From Oopsacas minuta (taxonomy: Eukaryota > Porifera > Hexactinellida > Lyssacinosida > Leucopsacidae): 64,000 bases of DNA. The stretch covers positions 1,499,627-1,563,626 of the forward strand of contig JAKMXF010000111.1 in assembly GCA_024704765.1 (NCBI GenBank), read 5' to 3'. The position numbers and the translations under genes are program-made. The notes under the pieces are model-generated. The model was given only the letters and a program-made list of their open reading frames with translations, ran no database searches and was not told where the DNA came from. The first letter of the stretch is position 1. Every line of letters begins with the position of its first letter. Below, in pieces: positions 31,136 to 43,175 of this stretch.

Positions 31136-32545
31136 TCAAATCTTGAATGCAATAATAACATCATGAGTCTGTCCTTGAAAATACTTCCCAGTTAGCGGGA
31201 GGAGCACACTCCTACAGTTAGCAACAGCATCTCCCTCGATTATTTTAACCGCACTCATCATGCACGGAAGTATGAAAACAGGAGGTCGGGGAAATGTCAT
31301 CAATTCTGCACTAGGCTCCATACAATTAAACTTTCCATGGCACTTAGTGTATACAGAAAGCTTACAAACAATCCACTCAGAAGTATCAGTATTAGAATCT
31401 GGCATTAGTTTCATAGATTTGATGTAGCAATTATTTTCCTGGTTCTCCATTAGGCGGGCCTCATAAGCTGGATCTCCATAGAATGCTACTTTATCTTGAT
31501 CATGCAGGAGCCCATTACATTCATAGTTATCATCTCCTGTTTGGGAATCAGCTGTAGAGAGATAAGGAATAGGAACAGTAGGATATTTCAAATGGAGCTT
31601 AGCTATTAGAGATTGTTGGTTAGCATAGAATGCTTCTGAGAATGTCATTGAACCAGGATTATCTATAAAGTAGCTGTGGACACCCCAACCAGCATACCCG
31701 AACCATGTAACCACTGTATAACCAGTCATCTGTACTACACCTGCTGAGTGCATCCAACACAATGCCATACTATTAACATCTTTAATATGACCCATCAAAC
31801 AGTTGCCAGCTGCACTGTATACTTTAGCACTACCATTATGTGTAACAGGAATTACTCTGCCTTCTATAGTTAATCCACATAATTTTCCTTCTTTCGATAC
31901 TAACTTACCACTTTCAAATGAATAGCCAATATTCCAATCCTTCTCAGACGCATGGCCACTAGTGACTATCATATCAACTCCTTTATCACCCTCTCTATCA
32001 CGCGGTGTACTCAATTCTCTCACTATATCCTCACTAGCATCACCTGGACATTGTTCCTTCAAAACTTCATTGCTATCAAACTTCCTTCGGGTTGCTTCTC
32101 CTTTCTTCCCTTCATTATACCAAACTCCGGACTCGAAGTTGTTGAGATTAACAGGAGTACCAGATAACACACGCCTGATTATTAGGGGTTTCTGTCTGAG
32201 AGTGAAGAGAACATCCTCCTCATCTCTTCCCGTGAGGATACCCCACACAGTATCGTAGTACGGGTTAGATTGATCAATCTCTCGCGTTAAGTGGTGAACC
32301 CGTGCAACGAACATTCTAGAACATTCAGAATGAAAAGTTACAAAACAGGAATAAGAAGGTCGTAGCTTCTGTAGATCCACTAGTGAGCAGGTAACATCAC
32401 CTGTATATTCTATTAGCATGACCCTACCAGGCCATTTCCTCTCGTATTTAGCAATAAGATCAGCAACGGAATTGGGGAGCTTGGCTCTTGTCTCTGTGCT
32501 CACAACTATGGCGTACATACAAGAAGAAAGCAGGTTAATATCCAT
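31136..32545 (-). CDS. putative clan CD-like cysteine peptidase, bacterial-type
   Basis: A 469-residue single-exon protein that I do not assign to a named animal family. The middle part reads like conserved uncharacterised bacterial proteins related to gingipain/caspase folds. DMIVTSGHASEKDW at about 191-204 gives a strand ending in His198. KVYSAAGNCLMGHI at about 241-254 gives a strand ending in Cys249. This His then Cys order, about 50 residues apart at strand ends, is that of clan CD peptidases. Further conserved-looking stretches are GYTVVTWFGYAGWGVHSYFI at about 275-294 and AFYANQQSL at about 305-313. The N-terminal 130 residues and C-terminal 120 residues lack known motifs. No signal peptide is seen. 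The lack of introns plus bacterial likeness suggests horizontal transfer; this is inference. An unstable-looking tandem array lies just downstream. Confidence 0.6.
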   Translation of the reverse strand: MDINLLSSCMYAIVVSTETRAKLPNSVADLIAKYERKWPGRVMLIEYTGDVTCSLVDLQKLRPSYSCFVTFHSECSRMFVARVHHLTREIDQSNPYYDTVWGILTGRDEEDVLFTLRQKPLIIRRVLSGTPVNLNNFESGVWYNEGKKGEATRRKFDSNEVLKEQCPGDASEDIVRELSTPRDREGDKGVDMIVTSGHASEKDWNIGYSFESGKLVSKEGKLCGLTIEGRVIPVTHNGSAKVYSAAGNCLMGHIKDVNSMALCWMHSAGVVQMTGYTVVTWFGYAGWGVHSYFIDNPGSMTFSEAFYANQQSLIAKLHLKYPTVPIPYLSTADSQTGDDNYECNGLLHDQDKVAFYGDPAYEARLMENQENNCYIKSMKLMPDSNTDTSEWIVCKLSVYTKCHGKFNCMEPSAELMTFPRPPVFILPCMMSAVKIIEGDAVANCRSVLLPLTGKYFQGQTHDVIIAFKI

Positions 32546-33025
32546 AACATCTAATGTAGAGATATCTGAATAACTATACAGATGTTTTATTATTATACGA
32601 AATATCGAAATAAGGCTGCATAAGGGTAATTACAGCTAATTTGGATAACTCCTCAGTCATAATAGTACGATCTGTAAGTGGTGTCTACAACTTAGACGAG
32701 GTTTAATTTAAATGTAATTTTATTAGATATTCTGTATACCGGTAAACCACTTAAAATGCGAATAATCTAGTAATCTAAGATATAACAGGGGCGTAGGAGC
32801 TAGTGCAGCAGGTGCTGCACTCGCCGCCCCAATACTTCTTTGCTTCCTACGTCCTATTGGGGTAGGTAGCAATGAATTTATGGACAATATTAAACTGTAA
32901 AGGACAAGTACTATGATCTTAGAATCTAAGCTTTTGGATTCGATAACAACACAATAATTTCAAAATAATAAATGCACCGATAGAAGTGATTATGGCAGAA
33001 CTATTTAATAAGAGATAGTTTAACT
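32546..33025. other. intergenic with a short hairpin MITE
   Basis: Contains, at about 32786-32856, ends CAGGGGCGTAGGAGC and inverted AGGACGTAGGAAGC around the hairpin AGTGCAGCAGGTGCTGCACT. This is probably a tiny hAT-type MITE. Otherwise AT-rich with no gene. Confidence 0.5.
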
Positions 33026-36000
33026 TCATAGATTCTGCCTCCATGATGGGATAGCTAATCTCTGTGTACCTAGCTTCATAACCGGAAGATCTCTAGGAGC
33101 ACATGTAATATTTCTTCTACTCTCTTCATTAGCTTTCTCTCTCGATTTCCAACCCTCTGTCTTACCAGTAGTTCTATCTGTGTTCCTTGTACCTAGGGTT
33201 TGAGACACTAAATCAGTATTTTCAATTTACTGGAAATATACGAACTTATTTCTAATCTATCTAGTATTGTCATGATATACTTCAGAAGACCTAATAGTGC
33301 CCAATAGCAATAAATTTTAAATTTGGGGACAGATGTAAACGTAGCTCACAAGGTGTCATGATGCGTAAAAATGGGTGGGTCCAATTCTAGCTGGCGGTAT
33401 GTGAGCTTCAGTCAGGCACGTAGCTACGGGGGGGGGGGCAGTCGCCTTCCCAGATAAATTTGGAAGTTTTCGTTTTTATATACAATGTAGTTAGCTTATT
33501 AGTAATATTGCTCTATTAGCAACCAGCTTTTGGGTCCCAAACGGGATTATAATGTTAATTTCGTTGCCCTATTAGCAACCAAATTTCTTCAAAATCCGAG
33601 TTGCTAATAAGCGAACTCCACTGTAGTTAATAGCCTATGTACTTCAACTGCATCGCCAAAACTATGAAATTAATAACTCGCGTTGCAATGATGGTATAAT
33701 ACTAGACAGGAAGTAACGCTCATTGATAGTAAACTCGTTCTATTTTGACAGGCACTGAATTTCTACTATAATTTTAATTGAATTACCACGACCGCTAGCA
33801 AATGTTGTCAGAAGTTAGACTGTCCATTGAAGTAATTGAAGCATTGGTGATGCTCTTAGGGTTTCAGTTTTCAAAGCTTGTTCTGAAATTTACACATGAG
33901 TGAAGCCAATTTCAGATAGTCTCTATAAGTTATAAAGTCATTCTAAATCATCATATCTTTCACATTATCTGTTCTTCAATCAGTTCAGTGACTCGTATCT
34001 CTAATAATTCTAGATGACTAAAAGACTACAACAAAGCAAAGTTCAGGCGTATTTTAAAAGAAATCGAACAGAAATCGAAGATCATGTCGTCTCTTCAAAT
34101 TATGACGAGGTAGAGCCTGTTGTTACGAGTCTTCAAGTTCGACCCCTTTAACTTCCGATTCTTGTACAACTATTTCAACTCCGAGTTTAAACACGACTCA
34201 AATACAATCACCAATTGTGACTGTAAATGATTTGTCCAAAAAGGGTGAGAAACCGAGGCAGCTTTCTATTATCTTCCCAAAAAATGAGGCCGGTAGACAT
34301 TTTAGTACTCATTGGTATGCCCAATTCTCCTAGATAGAATATAGCAAAGAACTCGATGCTATATTTTGCCAACCGTGTCGGCTTTTTGGAGGATCAACAG
34401 CTGAAGCAACGTTTTAACAAAAGGACTTTGTGACTGGAGGAAACTTGGCGACAAGTGCAGAAAGCACGATAGTTCTGTGTGTCATATGGCAGCTGTTGAA
34501 ACACAGAAAGTCTGGGCAATTCATCAAAAAATAGGGACGGTTGATAAGCAACTGGATCCCAATTTTCGAAATGAGAAATTCATAGATGACAATCGGAAAC
34601 ATTTACTGACTGTTCTTGACATTATTACTTTTTGTGCCAAACAAGATATTCCTCTTTGAGGAGATGATGAATCAGGTCAGTCGCTTAATAAAGGGAACTT
34701 TCTTGAAATATTAGAATTTTTAGGAAAATATGATAGCAATGTGACCAAGAGGATAGAAAGTCTTCCAGGAAATGCAAAAATGCTAAGTCCAGATATTCAA
34801 AATGATTTGTTTACATCACTCGCTTCAGTGCTTCTAGACTATGTTAAAAGTGAAGTAGAAATCGCGTCTTGTTATGCTATTCTAGCTGACGAAGTAAAAG
34901 ATGCATCTAAGAAGGAGTTGTTAGGTGCTTCTTTGCGATATATCCATAAAGGTAATGTCCGAGAAAGAGCTATTGGCTTTATTGAATTGAAGGACATGGA
35001 TGCGGGCACCATCTCTGAAAAACTGATAGAGCTACTTAAGCCTTTTGAGCTCGATCCTCTGAAATGTGTAGGGCAGGGTTACGACGGGGCTAGTGTTATG
35101 TCAGGAATACACGGTGGTGTCCAAGCCCGCATGAAAGGAGCAGGTTATCGCAATGCGACATATGTTTATTGTGCTTCACATAGGCTTAACTTAGTATTAG
35201 CTGCAACTGCTGAAGGACATCCTCTGATGAAATCTTTCCTTGATATATTGGATTTGACGTATTCGTTCATGAATGGAACAAAGCGACATGCAGTTTTCAT
35301 AGACGTCCAGGATGAGCGCTATCCCAACGTCCAAGCTCTTGAACTTGCACGTTCATGTAGTACTCGTTGGTTTTCCCGTTCTTTGGAGGTGGAAAGGTTT
35401 CTGCGTCGGTTTGATTGCATACTTGATACTTTAAGCATATTTGGAAATGATGATGATGCAGACACAAGTTTAGCAGCTAAATCTTTGCTGGGTAGTCTAC
35501 AAACAAAGAAATTTATGACCATCTTAGTTTACTTTGGTAGGCTGTATGATTACTCTGATTTTTGCGCTAAAGCTTTTCAGAAGTCGACAGCAACTGTTTC
35601 TTCTGTTTGATATTACTTGCCGATCTGAGGGAAAGGTTGGTCAATTTCGATTTTGACAAGGTTGTCGAATATGCCCAAAGATTTGTCCAGTAAATATGAA
35701 ATCGAAAATTTTGATGTAAGAGACACAATCAGGCAACGGAGTCTTCCAGAAAGGTTTAGAGAAGGATATCTAAATAGCTCTGTTGGACACACAAACGCAT
35801 CCAACTTTGAAGAGCTTGAAATATTGTTACGCCAAAATGTCCGCGAGATCTTAGCAGAATTGGATGCCCGTTTTGGTACAGATCAATCAGGCATCATGAA
35901 GGCTGCTGATTGCTGCTTACCAAGGTCTCAAAACTTTCTTAACAAACAGGAATTGAATACACTATCTGAACTGTATGCAATAGATATCAAAGATTGTGAA

Positions 36001-39000
36001 ATAGAAGTTTCCGTTCGTTTATTGCTCGGAAAGGTGAATCTCAGCTAAATACTTTGATCGATGTACTGGATGTGATTGACAGATATTTTCCCTGATGTTT
36101 TCAACTTATACCAAATTCTTGTGACTATCCCTCAGAAGTCTTGCAAGGTTGAGAGAATGTTCTTATCTGTTAAGAGAATAAAAACACGTTTGTGCTCACA
36201 AATGACCACTGAGCGTCTCAACCATCTTGCCCTGTTATCTATTGAAAAAGATATTGCAGAAACACTTTGTTATAATGATGTGATCGAACATTTTAAGCAG
36301 ATGAAGCACCGCCGCTTTCTTTTGTAATGCCAAATAGTATCCCTGAATTGAGTTTAGTATCTTAATAAATGCTCTTACTATAATGTGGAGATTGTAGACT
36401 AATCTAATGCACCCTAGGTTAGTAATCTGGTACTTTATGAATTAAAAAGTTATACATGTAAGAAAAGGAGACTGGGTCGTACTTGTTATACACAAGTAAT
36501 TAACTTTTCAAAAATATTTAGCCCTGCAATTGCCCTCCCGAAATACTTCTTGCCCCCCTGAATGTCTTGCTCTAGCTACGTGCCTGGCTTCAGTGCTGTA
36601 TTAGGGGCATCAGGGCAAAGCCTTGTAAGCGGTAAGTGATTTATTGTATTTTACTAAGCTGTCGTGCAGCAACCTAGCAAGCGAAGCACGCTAGTCACTA
36701 TGAATATGAAATGTATGTAGGTTTACACATTGATACATACCTTCTATTCTAACTTTATTTCTTAATTTTTCTAGCTTTTCTTGTCTTTGTAATTCCTGTT
36801 TTATTAAATTATCAGATTTTTGTCTCTGTAATTCAGCTGCTGCTTTATCTCTTATAAGAAACTTTGTAACTCCAATATTTGCTAATTTCTCCCGTTTTCT
36901 CTGCTCATATAGTTCTGCTAACTTTATTTCTTCTAATTGTTTTTCAGTATCTTTCCGCTTGCTTATATAGTCAGCAACCTATCGTACTGTTAGTCAATCA
37001 ATAGTTATCACAGTACCAGACAGTGGTTCCCCTAAAGCGGATTATTTAACGCGCTTTCACGCTCTTAGAATATCTAGCTGCGTCAAAATGAGAACTGTAT
37101 GCATATGGTTTAATACGTGTGTAAGCGACAGAGCCCCAATCATCCCCAAATATGAGCGCTTCCTAAAATCCTGTGGGAAGCACTGGTACTAGGATAATGT
37201 ACACCTATAGTTAGCAACGAGAATAATAGTAGAGTATCGTACATCGATGGGAAATGATTAGTAAATTATTTAAACCAATATCCTGCCCTCATGCTATCCC
37301 AATTACAGAGGTAATGACCTGTAATCTGACTACATCTTTCCATGCCCTCTCCATCTCCATTTCACTTATCCTCTTCTCTTCAACATTCCTCTGTTCAGCT
37401 CGCATTCTAGCAATTTCTCTCTCTTTTTGGAGTCTCCACTCAGTCAGCTGTGCTTGTTTCGATTCTCTTTCCTCTTTCCTAAGCATATCTCTCCTACTCA
37501 GAACCTCCTTCTCTCTTTCTCTCTCCTACTATGCACAGTTTAATATACATACGTATTATGTATATTGTAAAATTTAATTCTATATACAGTATTACCTAAA
37601 TTTTCGGTCCCTCGAGGGCTCTATAAAGTATAAACTGGTAATTGGATATATCAAAAATCCCTCTTGGCTTCCTCTGTATTTATTTATCTAAGTGCTGTTA
37701 GTTAGGATACTTAAATACGGTTATAATGAAGTTAACGTAACTTCCCACTCAAGAGAGCTAAAAATAATAATCTTCGAGGCTACAATTCGAATAAATACAT
37801 ACAGTATTGAACTTATCGCACTTGTACATATATTTCAGCTGCTGTAGACTTCTGCTCAGCTCTAAGCTTAGAATGTTGCTCTCTCCAAGACTTAATAGCC
37901 TCTCTATTTTTATTACACAACTCAGTGTATTGCACAAACCACTGTTCATGTTGTCGTATCTCTTCTACACTGTGTACGGGTATGAAGGGTAGAAGTGCTT
38001 CCGAGAGGTTGGGAGCATTTTTGTGTTTTAATCTGAGTTTTATGAAAGTTGCATGGTCTACTTCATCCCAACCGCCAGTGTGTCCGCAATGTTGCGTTAG
38101 ATATTCTCTGAAGTTCTTTACGTCTATATGTGTGCTATCGTCCTCACAATCATCTTTCTCAAGGGGTATCCGCAATCCCTGGTTAGAGAAATTATATGAG
38201 AAATGAATAAAATGTTATGGAATATAGTTACAGACCACCCTGCTCTAGAGACTTATGGTACGGGTAACATAAACCGACAAGGTGGTCAAATAAAATCTCC
38301 CGAAAATTGACTCAATTATTGATTTATTCGCAAATAAAAAATACATTACTTGATAACTCTAGATGATTTCATCAATTTAATCGTACATGCGCTGCTCTCC
38401 GTCTTTTTGAGCTACCCATTCATTGTGTTGGATTGTGCGATAAATACCAAAAAATAAAAATGAAAAATGTCCAGCCGACAGACTGGTAGTGCATCTCAGG
38501 GTTATGTATTTTGTTCTTGTCGGGGGGGGCACGCCCCCCTGACCGCTCGTGTAAATGCCGCATTGCCCGGACCCGACTGATTTTGGGCTCCTAGATCTGA
38601 TAAATATTTCAGGATATTCAATATTATTCGTCCCCTAATGTACTTCATGTTCTATCCTCCAATCCTATGGATAAAATTCCGAATAATTATCTTACAATTA
38701 CCTCCTGTCTAACTTTTGAAATGAAATCTCTAGCATCAATTTTAAATATATGTAAAAAGGTGTGAAAATATGATAAATAATGTAGACGAGCCGCTTCGCT
38801 TGCTCGTGCTGTGCGGATTACGAACACTTTGTGTTCGCATGGGATTCGGCACTTCGTGCCTCGAATTTAGCAAAGTATAAAATTGCAAAATTGAATGAAT
38901 TTATTAATAATTCAACAAATTGTTTACTTCATATTCATAATAACAACAATAAATTTACATTTGAGAAACTTGAATATGCGAAATTCGGAATCAAATTCCA

Positions 39001-39802
39001 CTATTCTAACTGAAGTGTAGAGCTTTTGCGTCAGAATAGTGCTAATTAGCATTGTTCCTGGATCTTGTCCGGAATTCTACAATTCCGATTTTTGACCAAA
39101 ACCTGGACAAATGCATATTTCAGAAATTTTAACAAATGTAACTGGTTTGTCTGCAAATGCATGTGCCTCAAATATATTGAAATTATGGATTCTAACAAGT
39201 TAAGGTATTGTCTAAAATGATTCCATCAAGTGAAAGCTTGGCAAATTGTAACAAATGAAAGCTCCAAAATTCTTCCAAATGAAGGCACCTCACACACACG
39301 AATATCAAATATATCATACCTTGTTCTGTGTTTGCAGATTGAACTTCTTTTTCTCCCATACATCAAACCTTCTTTCATGAGAAATAATTTCTTGCCATAA
39401 TTTATGTTCTTCATGTTGTAACTCATCAAAATCAACTCTCTGAGAGTTCCTCAGTGTCTCAATACAACTCTCTATCTCTTGCATCAATGCTTTTATACGA
39501 GAGACATACTCACCTGTTGATTGTATGTTCCTTACTTTGTGTTGGAGTAGGTTTACACGTGAGTTCAGTTTATCAATATTTGCCTTAAAATGTCTAGCTT
39601 CTCGATTGTATGCATTGTCAAGGGTGGTGTTATATGAGTGGAGTTGTAAACAAATATTTCTCGACTCGCTTATATCACTTCGCATACGAAAAACACTCCA
39701 TATGTCTTTATGTTGTGAAATGAATTGATTTGAAAGTTGAGTTCTCTTCTCATTGAATAAGTGTATGTCACTGCTATTTGTATTGTTATCTAGAGAAGCC
39801 AT
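33026..39802 (-). CDS. CCDC112: CCDC112 coiled-coil centriolar satellite protein
   Basis: Five exons on the minus strand: 39802-39320, 38178-37828, 37525-37319, 36978-36741 and 33207-33026. All junctions are in frame with GT..AG ends, giving about 486 residues (human isoforms about 446-529). Exon 2 has the family marker GGWDEVDHATFIKLRLKHKN and VEEIRQHEQW (compare GGWDDYDHQNFLKVRNKHK and EEVQQHEKW). Exons 3 and 4 are long charged coiled coil (RKEERESKQAQLTEWR; QRQEKLEKLRNKVRIE). Exon 5 ends in the conserved TEGWKSREK and LAIPSWRQNL. CCDC112 in vertebrates sits at centriolar satellites and is linked to ciliogenesis. The donor of exon 2 could be six bases further on. The last intron (33208-36740) holds a whole hAT transposon, and intron 1 holds repeats R1 and R2. 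The coding sequence is intact. Confidence 0.87.
33413..36586 (+). mobile_element. hAT transposon (ZMYM/TTF-type) in CCDC112 intron
   Basis: 3,174 bp. The ends are CAGGCACGTAGCTA (33413-33426) and its inverted copy ending at 36586, with a perfect 8-bp target duplication GCTTCAGT at 33405-33412 and 36587-36594. It lies in the opposite orientation to the host gene, within the last intron. It contains a decayed transposase and, at about 33480-33610, a pogo-like piece (ctattagcaacc repeats, end gcgaactccactgtag). Confidence 0.95.
34014..36327 (+). pseudogene. decayed hAT transposase with TTF/ZMYM-type finger
   Basis: The broken frames read in order. The start is MTKRLQQSKVQAYFKRNR. A TTF-type finger region follows (FPKNEAGRHF, AIFCQPCRLFGG). 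The core holds CYAILADEVKDASKKELLG at about 34873-34928, GQGYDGASVMSGIHGGVQAR at about 35073-35132, YCASHRLNLVL and SCSTRWFSRSLEVERF. The C-terminal dimerisation part is IPQKSCKVERMF and ERLNHLALLSIEKDI at 36130-36260. Stops and shifts occur near 34150, 34420, 34660, 35608 and 36047, so no full protein can be made. The family is the one annotated as zinc finger MYM-type protein 1-like in many invertebrates. Confidence 0.9.
38455..38765 (+). repeat. dispersed repeat family R2, copy 2
   Basis: In CCDC112 intron 1. Shares aaaatgtccagccgacagac, tggtagtgca, a GC-rich gggggggcacgcccccctga hairpin, gactgattttgggctcctag and gatattcaatattattcgtc with copies at 49430 and 57610. Confidence 0.7.
38790..39016 (+). 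repeat. dispersed hairpin-rich repeat R1, copy 2
   Basis: Hairpins in a row: gagccgcttcgcttgctcg, CGAACACTTTGTGTTCG, GGCACTTCGTGCC. These are followed by cgaatttag, caacaataaatttacatttg, gcgaaattcggaatcaa. Same order as copies at 13073 and 50962. It directly follows the R2 copy. Confidence 0.7.
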
Positions 39803-41626
39803 TCTACGTATATCTTACATATTAAAACTCAATGATTTGTGTTCGGTGTCACAGTGGATAGTATTACCGCGTAAATAATGTTCTCTCCGAAATCTTTACC
39901 TAGTGAATAGTGTTCCTGTCATACCATATTTGGTCCCCCCCTAATGTCGGACCATACATGGCGCCCATGGATGGTCCCCCCGTAGTTAATATACCCCCGA
40001 TAATTATAATAGTGAAGAAGGAAGGAGTAATTCTCTAAAGTGGCAAATTGAGCTTCCCAGGTTGTGTTGTCGGATGCCAGGTTAGCTTGAAATTATGTAA
40101 CAAAATTATATCAAATGCACAGCTGTAACGCTCTTCAATTGTTGGAGCACGCTCCCACCTCCGCTCCTTACTCAGAAAGGGAGCGGACTCGGGCCCGCTC
40201 AAGTCAAAAGGTAGCGTACTCCTTTTCATCCTTTCAGATTTACATTAGATTTGCATTGGAAGTAATTAGGATTGAATTTAAACAATTGTAGATTCGGGGA
40301 AATTGCTAATTGTACAACGTCAAACAATTTCAATAATTTGTGAATTATGCAAAAGTGTCCTAATATCAACTTTATATCGCAAGAACACTGAATTCCATAC
40401 AGAATAACGATGAAATTTGTAAATTGTTCGCAATTAATAGGAGCACGCTGCTTCAAAATTGAGCACCGCTCCACCTTCCTCTCCTGAGTCATAAATAAAG
40501 CGCGTTACTTTTGCTCTGAGTGTAATAAAAGCACATAAAAATGTGATATAAAGGTAATATTAGGTCGAAGTGGAATTATTAATCCTTAAAGCATCTCAAG
40601 TGGTGCTTTGGGGCAGGAGGCGGGCGCTGGGGCTAACGTTTTCACGAAGTTTTCTAAGAAACAGCTCAACTGAAATGTGGAGCACTCTCATCCCACTTCA
40701 CTATTTGGCAAAACGCCACTGTGTATCTCTCTAAAGGAGAGGAACGTTAATCGCAAAACTAAAAATTAAAGGATAGTCTGGTATTATTGCGTATTGGCAT
40801 CCTCTTAACAATAAGGAATAATACATAATATGTAAAGAGTATAATTTGTTCAAATATAACAAAATAGTTATTCTGAAGGAAACATGAATGATTGTATGAA
40901 TATATTAGTAAAATAGAAAATTATCAAAGTATAAGGTAATTCTGATAATAATCAAAATTTACAACATAAATCATTCTAAGTCTAAGAACTTACTACATAA
41001 ACAGTGTTCCCTCTAAGGAACCCAGGAGAGGTATTCCCCCGGAGTTTTCTCATTTTAGATCTTACCCCCCCGTAATTTTTGCTTGAAAACGTTCGATCCC
41101 CAGGATTATTGCCCGAATTTATCACATTTTGCCAATACAGTAGAACTTCTATAAGTGGGGAGGTTGGGACGGCGAATCTCCGATAAACCCCATTCCCCAA
41201 TTATAATATTAACCTAAAATGTCCTATAAACAGAGATTTTTGAGTCAATATGTATATCCGCCTCCTCCAACGACTGTTTTTAAACGATAATTGATAAATT
41301 TGAAACAAATTTTCTTCTGAGAAACCCAAAAGTGTTTTTAAATTTAGCACAAAAGTGATTATTCAATAAAAATTATCGTAGAATTCCCCACTTATATGGG
41401 TATATTTCAATAGTTGTTTTGTGAATCTTAAGAATGTATTTTGGTCAAGAAATTATAGATAAACTTTTGCTGATGGTATAAATGGTCAAAGTGTGATAAT
41501 TGTGTCGTAATGTGTCATAGGAAATTTTTAACTTAAATGTACACTCAGTAGATTATCTGTGACTTTGAGTCTAACTTTGGGCTCTGAAACGCAGATGGTG
41601 TGGCCAGGGGAGTGTACACATATGAC
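39803..41626. other. non-coding, contains repeat R3 and a pogo-like end
   Basis: Upstream of CCDC112. A repeat at about 40100-40510 has ends rich in ggagcacgctcc and cgctccacctt. Its core, caacgtcaaacaatttcaat...gtgaattatgcaaaagtgtc, recurs inverted at 59465-59740. A pogo-like terminus (cagtagaacttctataagtg) starts at 41138 but its partner end is not clear. No gene seen. Confidence 0.5.
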
Positions 41627-41808
41627 CAGTGGCGGCGAACCACGGGAGCTACGGGGACTAGGACTATAGCCCCCCTAAATATCAGGCTTGTTTTTATAAA
41701 ATATTTCCCTGTATAAAAGCTAATTTCGTATTTACACATCAAATTCAGAAATGCTGTATATTGCCATTGAAAACTGTCCTGATTTAATTCCCACTTTATA
41801 GAGAAGTA

Positions 41809-42157
41809 CAGTAGACCCTCGCTAATCCGAACAGAGGTGTTCCGATTCATGGAATATCTGTTCCGATTAGCGAATTTGTTCGGATTAGTGAAGTAATACA
41901 CTTATATGGGGAATTATAAACATTATGCAACTCAAAATTATAGGAATAAATATAAGTAATATGTATTACAAATCAGATTATGGTACTGTAAGACATAATA
42001 GAAACCTCGCTAATCCGAACGAGACATTACTATCCTACTACTACTACTACTATTATGTACTATGTACATATTAAAATTTCAAATTCCGATTGAAAATTAT
42101 TATTTTTAAAACAAAAATTCCTTATCTTCTACTGTTCGGATTTGCGAAGGTCCACTG
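41809..42157. mobile_element. pogo-like MITE, TA-flanked
   Basis: 349 bp with TA on both flanks (41807-41808, 42158-42159). The ends are CAGTAGACCCTCGCTAATCC and inverted CAGTGGACCTTCGCAAATCC, continuing GAACAG. An internal partial repeat (acctcgctaatccgaacgag) starts near 42004. Non-coding. Confidence 0.8.
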
Positions 42158-42396
42158 TACTTTGTATAATTATAAACCAATCAAATATATAATTTTAAGT
42201 TAATAGTTGTTGTAAATGGAGGCAAATGCCACCCTACTAATTTAATTATGTTTATTGAAATAGATCGCCCAAATGGCGAACGAATCTTACCAAAGTAGTA
42301 TAACAAGGGCGGCGGAAGTACGGGGGCTAGGGGGGCTATAGCCCCCCCCCTACTTCGGATACCGACAATTCGCACCACCGACAATTCGCACCTAAT

Positions 42397-43107
42397 TTGA
42401 TTGGCCTACTGTGTCCACTTGCCCAGCCTCAACAGATGCTCCTGGACTTTGAGAAGGGCGCGATTACCAGCTTTGAGCATGTCTGGCCTAACACAGTAGT
42501 GAAGTGCTGCTTCTTCCACCTCACACAGAATATCTGGCGACATGTGCAGTCTGTAGGGCTGCAGTCTGCCTACACACATGACGAAGAGTTGGCTATGTGC
42601 ATCCGGAGGATACCAGCCCTTGCTTTTGCCCGACCAGCAGACGTACATGATCTGTTTGATCAAGTGGCAATGGACCTCCCCCTTACGTCTGAGATAGGCG
42701 AACTAGTCGACTACTTTGAGAGGACGTATATCGGTCGCACGCTAGCCAGTGGATACCATGTAGCGGCGACGTTCCCCATCGACCTGTGGAACTACCACCT
42801 CAGCACGCCCTTCGGGCTCCCCCGTACAACCAACGCCGTGGAGGCATGGCACCACAGCTTCAATGCCACTGTCGACTGCCATCACCCCACCATATGGAAG
42901 TTCCTCCTAGCCCTCAAGCGTGAGCAGGGCCTAGTGGAGGTGCGGCATACTAACTACCTCGTTGGCAAGCCACCAACCAAGCGAAGGCGGTCCCAACAGA
43001 GTGAGGAAGCGTTGAAGACTCTAGTTCGTGAATATTATTCTCAAGATCGTTCTAAAATGGAGTTCTTGCAGGGTGTAGCACATCATTTCAGTCTGGGAAC
43101 CGATTAA
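42397..43107 (+). CDS. truncated MULE transposase, left arm
   Basis: The 236-codon frame is the C-terminal two-thirds of a Mutator-like transposase. It shows LLDFEKGAITSFEHVWPN at about 16-33 (the D-x-E segment of the DDE core), VVKCCFFHLTQNIWRHVQ at about 34-51, and YFERTYIGR around 109-117 with the presumed last acidic residue. TTNAVEAWHHSFNATVDC then HHPTIWKFLLALK follows at about 144-174, with a basic tail KPPTKRRRSQQ. The N-terminal part with the first aspartate and DNA-binding domain is missing, so it is not an autonomous transposase. The ORF itself is intact, which speaks for a recent origin. The first ATG shown is simply the first in frame. Confidence 0.88.
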   Translation: MIGLLCPLAQPQQMLLDFEKGAITSFEHVWPNTVVKCCFFHLTQNIWRHVQSVGLQSAYTHDEELAMCIRRIPALAFARPADVHDLFDQVAMDLPLTSEIGELVDYFERTYIGRTLASGYHVAATFPIDLWNYHLSTPFGLPRTTNAVEAWHHSFNATVDCHHPTIWKFLLALKREQGLVEVRHTNYLVGKPPTKRRRSQQSEEALKTLVREYYSQDRSKMEFLQGVAHHFSLGTD

Positions 43108-43175
43108 CATGTTAATCTAAAGGATTATCTCTAATCAATGTATTTGAGGGCTAGATAACCCTTTAGATTAACATG

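Noticed and set aside
42406-42663. Minus-strand frame in the MULE arm and its mirror at 43620-43877
   Set aside because: Antisense shadows of the transposase frames; identical because the arms are copies.
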